Shown piece by piece: positions 35,471-48,943 of a stretch of 64,000 bases of DNA. The notes under the pieces are model-generated. The model searched no databases and had not been told where the DNA came from. It worked only from the letters and a program-made list of their open reading frames with translations. This DNA comes from Ceratodon purpureus. Lineage: Eukaryota > Streptophyta > Bryopsida > Pseudoditrichales > Ditrichaceae. The first letter of the stretch is position 1. Each line of letters begins with the position of its first letter. The translations under genes were made by a program, and so were the position numbers. The stretch covers positions 104,319,281 to 104,383,280 of the forward strand of contig CM026426.1 in NCBI GenBank assembly GCA_014871385.1. The letters run 5' to 3'.

Positions 35471-36599
35471 TTTTGTAGCGGCGAAGCAAGCCAATCTGAA
35501 AGGTAGTATAGTTCCGAAAAGATGAGGGGAAGCTGCTTTGAGAGCGAACAGGAATTCAGAAGCTGCAAACGAAGTAAGTGAACTACCAGGTGCTTCATAT
35601 GAGAACAGTGAGGGAGGTAAAGCTGTGATGACGAAGATAAGAGATGTAATGTGGATTTACGAAGGATACGAATGTGATTTTGTGTATCTGGAAGGACACG
35701 TTCCAATGAAGTGAAATCATATCAAAAAGCTTCGTACGGATTCAAGGTTACTGAAATTGACAAGATGTTAGAGAAATCAGGGAGCGTTTATGTCAACACT
35801 GGTTTAGCATGAGATTTTCAGTAGTTTGTGAAGCAATTTTCATAATATGATAGTACAGTGGCTTTGATCCATGTGTTACACTTTGATCTTCATGTGTTTC
35901 AATAGATGCCTAGGATTTTAGTCCAGATCTAAGTGTTAAAAGTAATTACACACATCGAACAGCATGATCACCTCATCTTCCGTGGATGTGAGGTTCTGGT
36001 TCTGAAATCTTCGCCGGAACATAAGGATTTCGTAGATTCAGGGGACAAAATGATAGATTTGAAAACGAAGTACTGATTTCATCTTATAAGGAAGATGTGA
36101 ACCAGTGAGGAACGTAATCAGTTAGGAAAGTTCTGATATGTACACTCTGGTTCAATGGAAGGAAAATTACCCGATAGGTACATTCATAATACTTATCTGA
36201 AAAGCCTCACAGACTGTACTCAATTCATTCATGAGCGGTACATCAAGTCAAGAGTCTATGTGGCTCATGTGTTCCTAACACTCCAGAAATCAGAGACGTG
36301 AATGCGGTGTAGCCATTCGTTACATTCAGTTTTGGGTAAACAGTCGCTCAGGTGATTCAGATCGATGTGCTTTTAACTGCACTCACCAGAGAATCGACCT
36401 GAGGGTGACACGACACTGTAGTGAACTCTTGAATTTGCTGAATTATTCCATTGTCATTTAAACCGGTAGTCTTACACTCACTCCCGAGGTTACCTCCCCT
36501 TTCTAACTTCGGAGTCAAAATATCTTGAACTATTGATGTGATTCCTTGAGAGCTCCGAGAGAGGTGGAGAGACCTCACAAGAATAGGGTTCCAAATGGT

Positions 36600-37109
36600 T
36601 CACAATTATTCACTGGCTCCTCAAGGGTAAGTAGAACATTGGACCTGCCAAGACTTTCCCTCTCGAACAATGCATCTTTGGAAAGAAGATCAGGTTGCGA
36701 CGGATGGGAGCAATCAGGATTTGGGAGCTTCTCCGAGGAATTGTTCTGTGGGGCTCTTGGATTCTCCGCAATGAAGCAGTATTTGAGGGCACCTACTGGT
36801 CGAGCAGGAGAATCCAAGACTATGTCTGGGACTCTCTCGTTGAGTATGGCCGGATAGAATGGAACAAGACTAAACTAAAAGTCACCAGGCTAAAACCCCG
36901 GAGAAAGCTCAGAAAGCTTTAGACACGTTTGATCCTGTTTGGACTCAGAATGAATTGTTGTGTGTGAGAAATGGTCTTTCAGTAGTTTGGAATACTATTC
37001 CCACTAACCGCCTTGTGATTTTCTGGTGACTTCCCTGCCCTGGGCTTTCCCAATGAGGGCTTATATTTTACTTCTCTGCAACGAATTTTGCTTCAAAAAA
37101 AAAAAAAAA
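36600..37109 (+). pseudogene. LINE 3' fragment with poly(A) tail
   Basis: The frame from about 36695 reads IWELLRGIVLWGSWILRNEA and on to EYGRIEWNK. This resembles the C-terminal tail of plant non-LTR (LINE) reverse transcriptases, where LW-x-IW-x2-RN is common. It continues in another frame (DTFDPVWTQNELL...), so at least one frameshift is present. A 3' untranslated stretch of about 80 bp ends in 15 A residues (37095-37109), the classic LINE end. No reverse transcriptase core is left: a 5'-truncated, dead copy. Confidence 0.65.
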
Positions 37110-40100
37110 CAAATGGTAGAGAGTCTGTCCCCGCCTTATATACCCGGACACCCGGTTTAACAAATCACAGAGGACATTAAATGAACAGCATATCTTTAAA
37201 AAGACACCATTTCTACTAGTGAATTAAAGTCCAATCTCCAACAAAGAACTTACGAACAATCAAAGCAGTGACTTTGGTTGATCTGCTCCATATAAAATTC
37301 CATCAATTAAACCATCTCTCTTTTAATGTTGTCTTCTAGGTTGATGGTGCTGCACATGCACTTGAGAAGATGTTGATGTAGAGTCGCTTGAGTGAGTGAT
37401 GATTGGCTGATTATTCTCATACAAATTGGAATTGCAGTTTGTGTAGAGAGAAATTGATAGACTTACAAGATCTGGTGGTGTTGGACTTTGCTGCTCATCA
37501 AAAGGGTGAGCAACCACGGGAGGACCTCAACTGTTGGAAAAAACAAGTCTACCTTTCATGTTGATGATTGATAAATTTAAACTACTTAATTCCAAACTAA
37601 CTAGCAATCTAAACTAACCAACAATTATAAAGTGCTTGAATGATATGTATATATTAATCTAACTACATAAATTTCAATTTTTTTTTTCAAGAATTAAAGA
37701 TTACAATTGAAGGTAAAATTATCAATTAAAGAAAATTAGTACATAAAAATATGTTTTAGTGATTAAATAAATAACTTCTCACCATTTAAAGAAGATGATG
37801 AATTTTCATATTCTTCGTATTTTTCCAAACAACCGTTATTGCATTCCAATGTAAACAATCTCAATTTGAATAATTGTAGTCAAAGTGCGCATCAAAGTGT
37901 CCAACGTCTCTAACTTCAACTAGTACATAGATAATGTTTAATTAGTTTATTTTCAAAAAACTCTATCAAATATCAATGTCTTTAATATAATCATTATAAA
38001 TAGAGACACATGTATTAGATAACTTTTTCAAGTTTGCATATACATTGGTGGATAGATCATTCCTCCAATGGATAGATTTGATTAGCCAATGTTGGATTTT
38101 GTCTTGGAGCCAATAGTTCTCTTTTACATCTATAGAATACAATGGATGTCATATCAACAAGTTTTGCAAGGAATTTTGGATTGTATGAAAACATTTTTTC
38201 AAGATTTTTGTAAAGGCGAACTAACATGGTATCATAAATTGGCATCGTTTCAATTCTAGATCTTTCTGCATTTCCTCCTCGATATTTTTGCTGAGCTAAA
38301 TAAAATCTATAATTCAATTCACGACGGCTTTATAGATTTCACTTAGATTGAAGGCCAGTTAGGCATTTGAGATTATTGTTTTGAGTTGGGGCTTCTTTCT
38401 TAATTAGAGGTGCTGCATTTAGAAAACGTCGTAAAGAAATATTGATTTTTTATGAGGCATATACAAAATTTATGATAGTGTCCCTACTAGCAGATGGTGG
38501 CGAAAGAACTTTTGCAATTGTAAAGTAATTAAAGATGATGGATAAATGAATGAAATCTTCTAAATACATGTGTATATGCAGAGGATAAGAGGAGTCATAC
38601 AACTCCTAGGTGAAGATAGATGGACTAGAGTTAGTCAACTCCATATTAAAAACATGTGCACTGGAGTTAGACAGCTCCTTATTTAATGCATCGAAGTCAG
38701 ACGACTCCAGATTAAGAACATGTGTAGAAGAATTAGACAACTCAAGATGATGTGCACGAGAACTAGACTACTATGCCGTATTTAGATGGTAATGAAATAG
38801 CTTCTCTCTAGATATAGGAGTAAAGGATAAAAGATTTATGAGTTAGATCTAAGTTTGGAATAGAAAGTAAAAAGACAGAAAATAGATTCTAGTTCCTTTG
38901 AGAAGAAAATAGTATATAAATGCTTGGAGGAGAAAAGGTCTATTGTGATCTCTTCTCTATAGTTGGGTGGTGAGCTTAACCCCTAAGTTTCCTTGTGTTT
39001 TTGAGAGCTTGAATTCTCAAAACTGTGAATTTTTACCACTATGCCCTCCCGAGGATATGAAACAAAATTTTTAACCTTTTTTGGAATTTCAACCATAAGA
39101 TCTTGTACCTAACCCTACTTAGAAGAACTGATCCAAATTTCAACCATTGGATGTTTTTCATTAGGGAGATCGTAGTGTTCAAAGTTTCAGCAAATATTTT
39201 TTTTGGCCTTGGCCGAGAGGCATAGTGCAAATGGGCCAAAGGGAGACTTGATGATTATTACTTCAAACATTTTGGTCACATTTTTTTCCATGTAGCTTAC
39301 TAAGTTAGGTATGCTCACGCAAAATTTTAGGCCAAAAAAACGCTTTTTAGACCTTCATAAAAATTATTTTCTATAAGAAGGTATAAAATTGAAAAAATAG
39401 TAAAACATGCATTACAAAAACAATTTGTGAGCTAAAGAAAAATTGAACGGTGAGTAGGTACCTTTATAAAATTTGTGATTTTCAGGAAAAAATATTTTAA
39501 AAAGATTCAAAAATCTCGAATTTTGACAAATTTCTAAAAAAAAAATCATAAATTACTAAAAACTTTGAAGCTTGTCTTTGTAAGTTTTGGAGGCTGCCCT
39601 TGTAAAATTGGTAAACTATTTGACTTAGGTCACTATGGAACTTCATTAGTGATTTGGTTATGAAAATATTTCAATTTGTATTTTTTTTTAAATACCTAAT
39701 TTTAGACTGCCCGTTTTGGACTTGAAACCTAAAATTTCTAGTAGAAGGTTCTAAAATTGGAATTTGGCTTCAAAAGTTTTACTACATAGACCTTACAGTA
39801 AAGGGAGATCCCAGTAAAAATCTTGAAAAAAAATATTAATTTTAACCTCCCCATCCAAGCTGCCCGAAATAGCCAAAACCCATTTTGGGTTTTAAGGATA
39901 GTTAGGGGTTAAGACAATATATTTTGGTCCTTGTTGTTTATATTCATTATATTATATATATTGAGTTTCCAACTCGTCTTTCTTTCTATTATATTATTGT
40001 GAAGCATATGGAAGAGTTGGTGACAAACCTGTTGGAGGTTTGTTACAGCAATGCATTCAAGAAATGTTTTGAATTGGCTTGGTATCATTAAAGAGTGAAG

Positions 40101-40192
40101 ACTCATTGGTGCAAAGCATGCACAACATGAGGTCAATGCACTAAATGAGAGGTTCCAGAACTTTGGCATATTTGATACATGCAATCTATGAA
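37110..40192. other. AT-rich gene-free stretch
   Basis: Strongly AT-rich. A minus-strand frame at 38057-38317 (EKMFSYNPKFLAKLVDMTSI) is the only protein-like block and has no recognised family. No element ends were found. Confidence 0.45.
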
Positions 40193-41101
40193 CTACCGTA
40201 GGTTAGGGGCCGGTTCGACACTTCTTTGTCGAATAATTAATTAAAGTGAAAAAACTGCATTCAATACCTAAAAATGATTTTTTTGATCATTTCGACAATT
40301 TTCTCCTTAAAATTATAATTTCCATCATGTTGACAAGACCATGTCTTTTCATCGATGTTAGCATGTGAGACTTAAGTGTAGAGTTCTTAGAATGCTCTGT
40401 ACTTTATACAAGTGGAGTGGAGTTGTATCCAACAATCCATGTGGGATATGTGAACTTTGAGGTGAAGCACCTAGTTAGTCTTTATTTTTATAACATGCAT
40501 AGCTTTTGCATAAAGTCTTCAAATGACATAAAATTTGTTGGAGGTGGAAGATTACTTGATTCCTAAGATTTTCTTAGACCGAAACAATTCCAAAAAAGTT
40601 GATCCTCTAAGCACAAATGAGCTTTGAAAAACTGTTAGAAACGCAGTTTGACACATAGACCTTTACAATGTTTTTTCGTCTATATCTTTTGCATAAAAAC
40701 TTATTTTAACACAAAATTTGTTGGAAGTGGGAGAAGGCTTGATTCCTCAACTTTTTTTAGTTTGACACAATTCCATTAAACTTCATCTTCTATGCTTAAT
40801 TGGACTCCGAAAATCTGTATACAACACATTTGAAAAACCTCACCTAGAGTTTTGCTACGTCTTAACCCATACTCTTTGTGGACTAATGTAAGTGGGTTTG
40901 ATTACAAAAGGAGCACCTTCACCCCACTGAACCTCACACACACCTTCCATTTAGGGTTGAACCTAATGAATTTAATTTATTTCGTCAAATGCATACTGTA
41001 TTTTAGATTGATTCCGGCAATACTAAGCAATAATTTCAAATAATTTTTGACTTAAAATTTTTGAATTATTTAGTGTCGAACTGGCCCCTAACCTACGGTA
41101 G
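40193..41101. mobile_element. 909-bp element or insert bounded by 30-bp inverted repeats
   Basis: CTACCGTAGGTTAGGGGCCG and the next ten bases at 40193-40222 recur inverted at 41072-41101 with one mismatch. I see no clear direct target duplication, because the outer part of the repeat is itself partly palindromic. The interior is AT-rich and non-coding. It is probably a non-autonomous DNA element of unknown class. Confidence 0.65.
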
Positions 41102-43164
41102 TAATCTCAAAATGATGAAGAAAGATCTCACATTACCGTACTGAAGATTGGTTAGAATGGTTGTTTGTAAGGTTCAATCTTCTAAACAAAGAACAAGATC
41201 AATTCTAGAGTGATTGTTTGGAAATGGTGGAGACTGTGAAAGAGATGATCCTTAATAAATCTTGGAAGTTTGCATGTATTTTTCTAAGTTCTTCAATCAA
41301 TTGATCCAATTTGAACAAACTAAGGTGGAACCACCTATTTCCGAACACTTAAGGAAATATCCTTGATGCAAAGCTGTGTATGAGCTGAATTTTTTTCCAC
41401 AGATTAGCAAATATTAGGATATGAGAATGGAAGTGAAATTATATTTTTCTCATTCTATATGAATAAGTTATGAATTTTCAGAGATTTGTATGGCTAGACA
41501 CCTATTTGTGTATATAGACCCCTCTAAAAGCGTGCACAAAGACAACTCACCTTTTGGTGACTTGTGCTAATCAATGAGTGCCTTGTGTTGGATTTGTTTT
41601 AGAAATGGAATCTTGCTTGTTCAGAAATAGGTGATGCATTGCTTGTGCATGCTGCCATTTATAGGGTTCGGTTATGGGATGCTGTTCGCCAATAGGTGGT
41701 TCTACCTTATGCTTCTCTCAATGCATATTAGGGTCAAGGTGACTGTCTGCATCAGTGTTGTCCCAGGCGTGGCTAAGCTCTAAATGCCGCAATGAGCCAT
41801 AACAATACGGCAATTAGAGTTACTTGCTATACATTTTAATAATAATTTCTATATTTTACTTTAGTCTCTATGAAATTTTTTGAAGATAGTCACAGTACTT
41901 TTTGAGAAATTACTATTGTCATTTTTTGATCAATTTGAGACGAAGTCTTTTTTTCTCAACCATTTTGAAGACAGCTCCCTTTTGAAATAACCAGTTCCAA
42001 AATGGCTTGCAATCTTTTTGCCTATCAATTCAAAAAATTTGGATGTGGACATCTTGTACAAGAAAAATCCACAGGCAAAATCAACCTTGTATAGAGTGAT
42101 AGTGGGTCCTCATAAACCTTGAAACATAGAATGGTTTTGCAGAAACCTCATTTTAAAAACAATATCATTTTTAAAACTCTGTATGTTAAAATTGGTCATA
42201 TTATATATAATATTCAACCTATATAAATGTACAGGTACCTTTAAAAAAAAAGTGTCGGTCAAATCTTAGTAATACTGGTCGTTGGATTTGAAAGGATTTA
42301 TTTTTTAAATCTTTCATATCTGAACATCAAAAAAATTTAACTGATTATTTACAAATTTCCCGTAATTGGCATTTTTGCAACACGAAAGTAATCACATGGA
42401 CGTCAAAGGGTTTAACACCCCTCATAGAGCATCCTGATTATATTTTTATTGAGTGTGCCGGACACTTTCAACTTATCAAGAGTCATAAACCTCAAAGCAC
42501 TATTCTAAAGCTCTACTGTCCTTTTAAAAATAATTGTTTTGCAATTATGGATTCTTCGACTCCAAATTGGTGTATTACAGGAAGCCAGGAGCAATGCTTT
42601 TCAAGAAGGGATTGTCTTGAACGGAAGGACATCTTCATTTCTCTCCAACGAGAGTGGCCTGTTTCTCGGATGCCAGGCTTGGTTGGGTCCATTTTTCTGG
42701 CCTTCCCCATCCTCTCATTTCAAGGTTTTTATTTTATTTTTAGAATAAATTGGAGGCCGCATGCCCCCAATTATTCTATAGAGGTCCTCTTGAGATCAAG
42801 AAGGGCGTCACTCAAACATAACAATAGGGGCAAAGATTTGCCCCTCCCCTCCTGAACCTGGGCTCCAAGCCACGCTCAATGCCTCGTGAGCGCTCACATA
42901 AGGGATTTTAATAGGATTCAAAGGAACACCTCTTACACAGTGTGTGGGAATGGCAGCTAATTGGAGAGCCTAGATTTTGGACAAGATACAAGACAAATTT
43001 ATTGCCTCTTCAGAAAGGAACAAGGGTCTATTTAAAAAAATATTCACTAATTTTTTACTTCAACTTCTTTGTAATGAATTGTCTTTGGAATAGAGCAGTG
43101 TTTTTTTCCAATTTTTCAAATAAATATCACTATGATTTTATCTAAAGACATTGCGTTGTACTTT
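41102..43164. other. AT-rich stretch, no supported gene
   Basis: Non-coding by inspection. A somewhat more GC-balanced segment at 42540-42900 holds overlapping short frames on both strands but no family signature. Confidence 0.45.
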
Positions 43165-43304
43165 CACTAGTGGGAAAGGTGTACAGCTACTCCAAAGATG
43201 AACACCAAAAAATGACCAATTACACCAAAAATTTGATTTTTTGGTGTAATTGGTCATTTTTTGGTGTTCATCTTTGGTGTAGTTGTACACCTTTTCCACT
43301 AGTG
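43165..43304. mobile_element. CACTA MITE, 140-bp near-perfect hairpin, TTT duplication
   Basis: It starts CACTAGTGGGAAAGGTGTAC and ends with the inverted partner, so almost the whole element folds into one hairpin with a loop of a few bases near 43232. It is flanked by TTT on both sides (43162-43164 and 43305-43307). The terminus and 3-bp duplication place it with CACTA MITEs. Such hairpins can give rise to small RNAs. Confidence 0.9.
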
Positions 43305-44273
43305 TTTTGGAAGTAAGCATACTATCCCAAGTATTCAATGTAGAATAGCATTAATTCAGGTATTAGCATATTTTTTTAATGATATTCTATAAAAAATTCA
43401 ATTGTTTTAAAACTCGAATTTTGGTCTCGCAGATTGAATGTGTTTTTTAATCATCGATCAACAAGATGCAAAAATGTTGATTGCTCTTTGAGTGGTACTT
43501 TGGCAGAACTAATTTTTTTTTCAATGTTATCTCAAACAAGATCATGTTTGTGTGTTGTATAAATATATTAAATTTCTAAAATTTGGCAATTTTTTTAACA
43601 AAAGACATCATTCTTTTAATGTGCTGTAAGTGTTAATGCAAGTGAGACATAAAATCCCAACCACATAATCTTGGAGTCGACTTGCATAAATGATGTGGAT
43701 CAAATTTGCATTCTTAAAAGCCTTATAAATCAAAAGGTATAATGTTCAAATTTAAAAGTTGTTTCTAAACCTTGCTTATTGCTACTCTGAAGTTGAGATG
43801 GTATTGTCAGAGCTTTTGTAACTAAATATCTAATTACCACAAACTTGTAGAGCATCATAATAAGAATTCATGAATACAAAAACATTATTGAACAAATATA
43901 TTATGTATTACAAAATAATCCAATTTTAACAAAGCAAAAAAGACCTCCAAAACTAAATCTGCTAGATAAAACTAGTTTCAAGATTGATTGATTTTGGAAT
44001 CTGACAAAGTTTTGAACATTTAAAATGTCAAAAAATGAAAATTAGAGCCTTTTTGAATTAAAGGTAGTAGAATTTGTAGATTTGAAGAACTCATAATGGC
44101 ACCATAACATTTCCTCTAGATATATGTTTTAATGTAAAATATATCCTTGCATATTTAATACAATATATATTTGAAATTTTATTATAAAAAAATGGAAAGT
44201 TGAAATTCAATAACATGGAATATGCTACTTCATTATTTAATTTTCAAAGATACTTTATCTACCCATTGATATA

Positions 44274-44346
<73 letters not shown>

Positions 44347-46430
44347 TATCTTTCTATAAGAGATCAACTAAATATTCGGTTCTATTTATCTTATTCATGT
44401 ATAATCTTTGTTTTGGTAATCATACTAACACCATTGCCACCAATGCCATCATAAAAAGAAATACATTTTGTGTCATTTAATGGATTCTCATTTCAAGTAT
44501 TATTTCCTTATACTAAAATTGTATAGAATCTTTAAACCTTGTAAGGTAAGCCTGATGATATTTGTTGGTTTTTATATTTACTATGTGGATTGAATGGTAA
44601 TTGATGATGAAATTAGCAATCTAATCAACAATCATTTATTCTATAATTAATTGATTATATTTTTCTTTTAGTTATTTTATTTTTAATTATTTTAAATTTA
44701 TTTATATTCCATGTAGCTGTAATTAAATGTAACATCAATTCAAAGTTTTTAGTCAATTATACGCATTAATCGTGATATTGCATACATATTTCAATCACAG
44801 ATATCAATCATAGATAATTCGAGTTATAAAAAGATAAAGTTTAAATCTTCATTAATGATCGTAACGATTATTTTTTCAAGCTTTAATCCCTAAACGGTCA
44901 TTGTCTTAGAATGGGCGTTTTTTGAATTTGAAAAAAACGTATTATTTGAACTATAAATGTTATAATTTTCTAATCCGTGCGGTTAAAATGCCCCAAAAAA
45001 TTTAGAAATTTGTCAAAACAATCTTATTTGAGATCCTACGATTAAACATCTAAAATATGAGTTTCATTTTGAAAATTATTCTTTGCACCAAAAATGGCAA
45101 ATTTTTAACATTTTTTGAGGAAATTTAGTGATGGCCAATTAGGGATTAATGCATGTTTTTTTTTTTCAAACTATATGTACGCAAGTACTAACTCTTATCC
45201 AAGAATTAGATAAAAACCCATCTTGTTTGCATGTTCAATACAATATGTTGAATGCTCATTAATCGTTTTTTATCCTTTGCTACATATCATTTTCTTAAGC
45301 TATAATCTATTTTAAATAGAAGAGAATTACATGTTTATTTAAATTTAATTTCCCTCTTAAAGTTTAACCTTGAAGTTTTTATATACATATATAGCAAATA
45401 TTTGTATTACAAAAAAGACCATGTTTGCTAGTCAAGAGACAATTTGACAAGAAACCTTGCATGAAACTAATCTTTCCAAACATGTAATCATTTTTACATG
45501 TTTGAAATTCTATAATTATGCAGTATGTATTATGATCTTGAAAATTAAAATATTACTTTAGGTTTTGTTCGTCTTTTATAATGTATAATCCATAAATGAA
45601 ACTAATATGCTCAATGCAAAAAACATGTAACACATCATAGAGGATTTATCTTGTATACATTTTCATGAAAACAAAATTTTAACAAGCTTATTTTTTTCTC
45701 AGTCATAAAACGTTTTTGGTTAAATTTATTTTAATTTAATTCATTTCTATAAAACTCATAATGAAAATTACTTAAAAGCCGTAACTACGTTGATGTTGTA
45801 AAAATACCATTACAGAATGAATGCATAATTTTTTTCCCTGTGATGTTTTATTGAAACAATTATGTTTTGATTAAGAGGTGCCTATAATTTGTGGTGACCA
45901 CCATATCACCATATAATCAAGAAAAAAAAGAAAAAGAAAAAAGAAAACTACCTATAATATTAAAGAAAAGCTTGAATTGTTTCTAAATGGTAGGGCACTT
46001 TTTTTATTAAAAAAAACCTGAAAACGAAGTGGAAAAGGCTATGGTCTGTGCAGTTCTACATGTGATACATTTGGGATATGATAGAACAATCAAACACTTT
46101 ATTGTTCAACATAAATACCAGAATTAACTATTATTGACTCTATTGATTTACAATTTGTGGAATTTTCACTGCATGCATGGCCTTAAACTGTTCAACATAT
46201 CCAACTTTACCTGTATTATACACTAAGAACATCTATACTTGATTTAAAAAAACCAATGTACAACAGCATTAGAATAGTTATCACCAAATTTAAAAACATG
46301 CAGAATGGCTCGTAATGTCATCAAGGGTACTACATATCTTCCATACATAGTAACATATATACAATAATGTTGTGATTTTATGCCAACAAATCAGAAAACC
46401 GTATTAAATTGAATTGCTGTCAATATTCAG
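43305..46430. other. AT-rich gene-free stretch
   Basis: No supported gene. It contains the long TA microsatellite at 44276-44341. It may be intronic relative to the dynein-like exon at 46431. Confidence 0.5.
44276..44341. repeat. (TA)n microsatellite
   Basis: An uninterrupted run of about 33 TA units. Confidence 0.97.
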
Positions 46431-46830
46431 GTACGATTTAACTACATTATCAAAAATCTTATCCTTGCTAAAAGACACACATTAGTTGTTGGAAACGTGG
46501 GTGTTGGCAAAACATTGGTTATTGGAACTGTACTTAATTCTTTACCAGAAGGCCTTGCATCATTTACAATGAACTTTTCAGCTCAGACTTCATCAAACAG
46601 TTGTCAGGTAATCCATGATATTACCTGCCAATCATAATTTTCATCTATTTAATCTTAAAATAGCTATTTATAAACGCATACTGTATTTGACTTAGATACC
46701 ATGAATTTTGATTAAATATAATCTTATTTGTTCATTTTATAGTGTACAAATATGAAAGAGCTTGGTGATTTTTACATATTGGGCGTGGAAAAAAATGGTG
46801 GTCTTTGAATCGAAGAAAAACTACTTATTG
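46431..46830 (+). pseudogene. Dynein heavy chain AAA3 exon and decayed next exon
   Basis: 46431-46607 is 59 codons in phase 0 between ATTCAG and GTAATC. It reads NLILAKRHTLVVGNVGVGKT, a Walker A P-loop, then ends FTMNFSAQTSSNSCQ. The FSAQTS-A/S-x-Q ending after a GNxGVGKT loop is typical of the AAA3 module of dynein heavy chains, motor subunits of axonemal (flagellar) dynein. The next expected block, around 46742-46830, has KKMVVFE in one frame where the family has a Walker B type motif, but it shows frame breaks and a stop. I therefore read this as a relic, or a fragment of a gene whose other exons are outside or lost. Confidence 0.7.
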
Positions 46831-47302
46831 AAGATGGAATAATTGCTAAAATGGTTTCCTTTGAGTTTAAAGACCACCAAGTTTTTGCACACCATACATA
46901 GTGAAACCACCTAAATGTTCCATGCCTCCACACTATTTGGAGTAGAAAACAATGATATAATAAAATAATACTCATGATGTTTTAAAAAAAATCAAGGTGA
47001 CTTCAAGGATAACTTTAATGAGAGTGACCTGACTCTTAGTTTCCATTGGGTCTTAACTGCAATCCTTGTGGAACCCATGGCATGTAAAGTTCAGGATTGC
47101 AGATGAATCATAATATTTAAAAATTAGAATTACACTAATAATTCAAAGAAAAGAAAGATAATTTTACTTGATTAGTATAGTGTACTTTCTTCTAGCAATG
47201 TCAAGCACCACGCATCCAGGAATTTATGTAAGTTATTAGAAATTTTATTTTTTCTAGTTCATTGCAGTTGTTTTGTTTTGTTTTGTTTCGTTTATTTATT
47301 AT

Positions 47303-47308
<6 letters not shown>

Positions 47309-47342
<34 letters not shown>
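47309..47342. repeat. (AT)n microsatellite
   Basis: A run of about 16 AT units, 80 bp outside the CACTA terminus. Confidence 0.95.
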
Positions 47343-47346
<4 letters not shown>

Positions 47347-47728
47347 GATTTATTTTTAATTCTTAAAAATTGACGATTTCTGAAGCTTTATCAATTTGTT
47401 TGAAATTTACTGAATTCATCACTAAGTTAGTGGAATCAGAGTACGAAACGAGGCTCAGTTCGAGGGCGGAAACGAGAGCCCGCCCGTAGTTCGAGGCGCG
47501 TCGTCCTGTAGTCGGGTTCGCGTCATTTTGGCCATATGTCAGGACTGCGTCCGCAAAGGCAGGTCGCACAGTGAGTCTGGTGGATCCGTGGTTCTGCGAT
47601 AGCGGGCACTGCTTTGGAAAAAAGGTCCTGCCCATTCTTCCAAGCCGATCCACATGGATGGACATTGAACGCGGATGCATCATCCGGTCTCCTGCGTGGA
47701 GGTAATGCTCGGGTGAATTCTCGGTTCG

Positions 47729-47935
47729 TGGTAAGTTTGACAGCTAGACGTCCGCCTGGGATGGATTGGTGTTTACATCCAGGGTAGAGGTACTGATCGG
47801 TGACGCACTTATCAGGTGGACGTCAAGTTGTCAAACTTACCACGGACCCAGGCGGACGTCTAGCTGTTCGGTCTAGCTGTTCGGTCTAGCTGTCGTGGTA
47901 AGTTTAACTAGCTAAGTTTAACAGCTAGACCGTAT
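47729..47935. repeat. CACTA subterminal direct and inverted repeats
   Basis: The word GTGGTAAGTTT(G/A)A, and CAGCTAGACGTCCGCCTGGG with its inverse, recur in both orientations (47729-47760, 47831-47870, 47895-47930), together with a tandem of TTCGGTCTAGCTG. Dense subterminal repeats of 10-20 bp are binding sites for ORF1 (TNPA-like) protein in the En/Spm family. Confidence 0.75.
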
Positions 47936-48500
47936 AACCGTCTCTTGAATTTAGATTGATAACAAGCACTTCCGGAGCAAGGAAGGTGCGAATCTTGTGA
48001 AATTTTATTCTTCTTTGCAATTCGATAATTTTATCCGATGTCAGTTTGTCGTGGGATTCTCATAGTGCAATTATAGTAATGCCATATTAAGTCACTAGCT
48101 CATTCGGGTGTCAATATTAGATTAGCAATAATAGCGAATACCAATGGACGTTAATATTGTGTCGGTAGCGGTCATTGTATTCAGATGATTTAGCTCCACA
48201 ATTCTAGTACGTAAAACACCATATCGGCGATGCTTGTAGAGTGTTTTCAGAATAGGTTTATGTGGAGAATTGCATTTTTATTATTGCCAGAATATCCTTA
48301 CAAATGTCTGGAAAGAACGCAGTCGTTCAATATCAATTTGTCGTAGCAATATAATATCTATTAGGCTGTCTCTCTCCTAATGTGGTCAAACGTCGGTCAA
48401 GACGACGTGCATGTGGACTCATCCATCTTATAAGGGATGAGGTACTTTGAGTCCTATGGAAGAAGGGCATGCCGACCCCGCTTTGGGGGGAGAGCACACT

Positions 48501-48909
48501 TATTGGAGGAAGGTGGAAAGTCTCGTTGGAACAAAAGCACACTCTCTTACACAAAAAGGACCATCGACATGGCAGACTCAGGTTTAATGAAAACGATCCG
48601 TATACTTAGATTAACATTCAAGGCTGCTAAGCACAATGCATACACATGAATAATAACCTAGCTCCCACTGCTACTAGGCACTAGCTACGCACAGAATCTT
48701 GGAGCACAATACTCGCATACAAATCCTGTCAGGTAAGAGAGAGCTACTACGGTGCCGTTCTTGGAATTAGTACAAGCCAGTGGCGGCGATTTGCGGGGGA
48801 AGTAGAATCATGATGAGAGATTCAAATGGTCGGCCGATGCCAGCTGGTATGCATCCAGCTGGTTGTACTGTTGGTCTCTTGCGTACTGCTGAGGTGGAGG
48901 ATATCAACA
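48501..48909 (-). repeat. copia 3' LTR
   Basis: 409 bp, identical to 53718-54126. On the minus strand it begins TGTTGATATCC and ends CCTCCAATA, so it has a TG...TA rather than the usual TG...CA border. Confidence 0.96.
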
Positions 48910-48943
48910 CTCCCACTCGCGAGAGACCAACAGTGAGCGTGTC

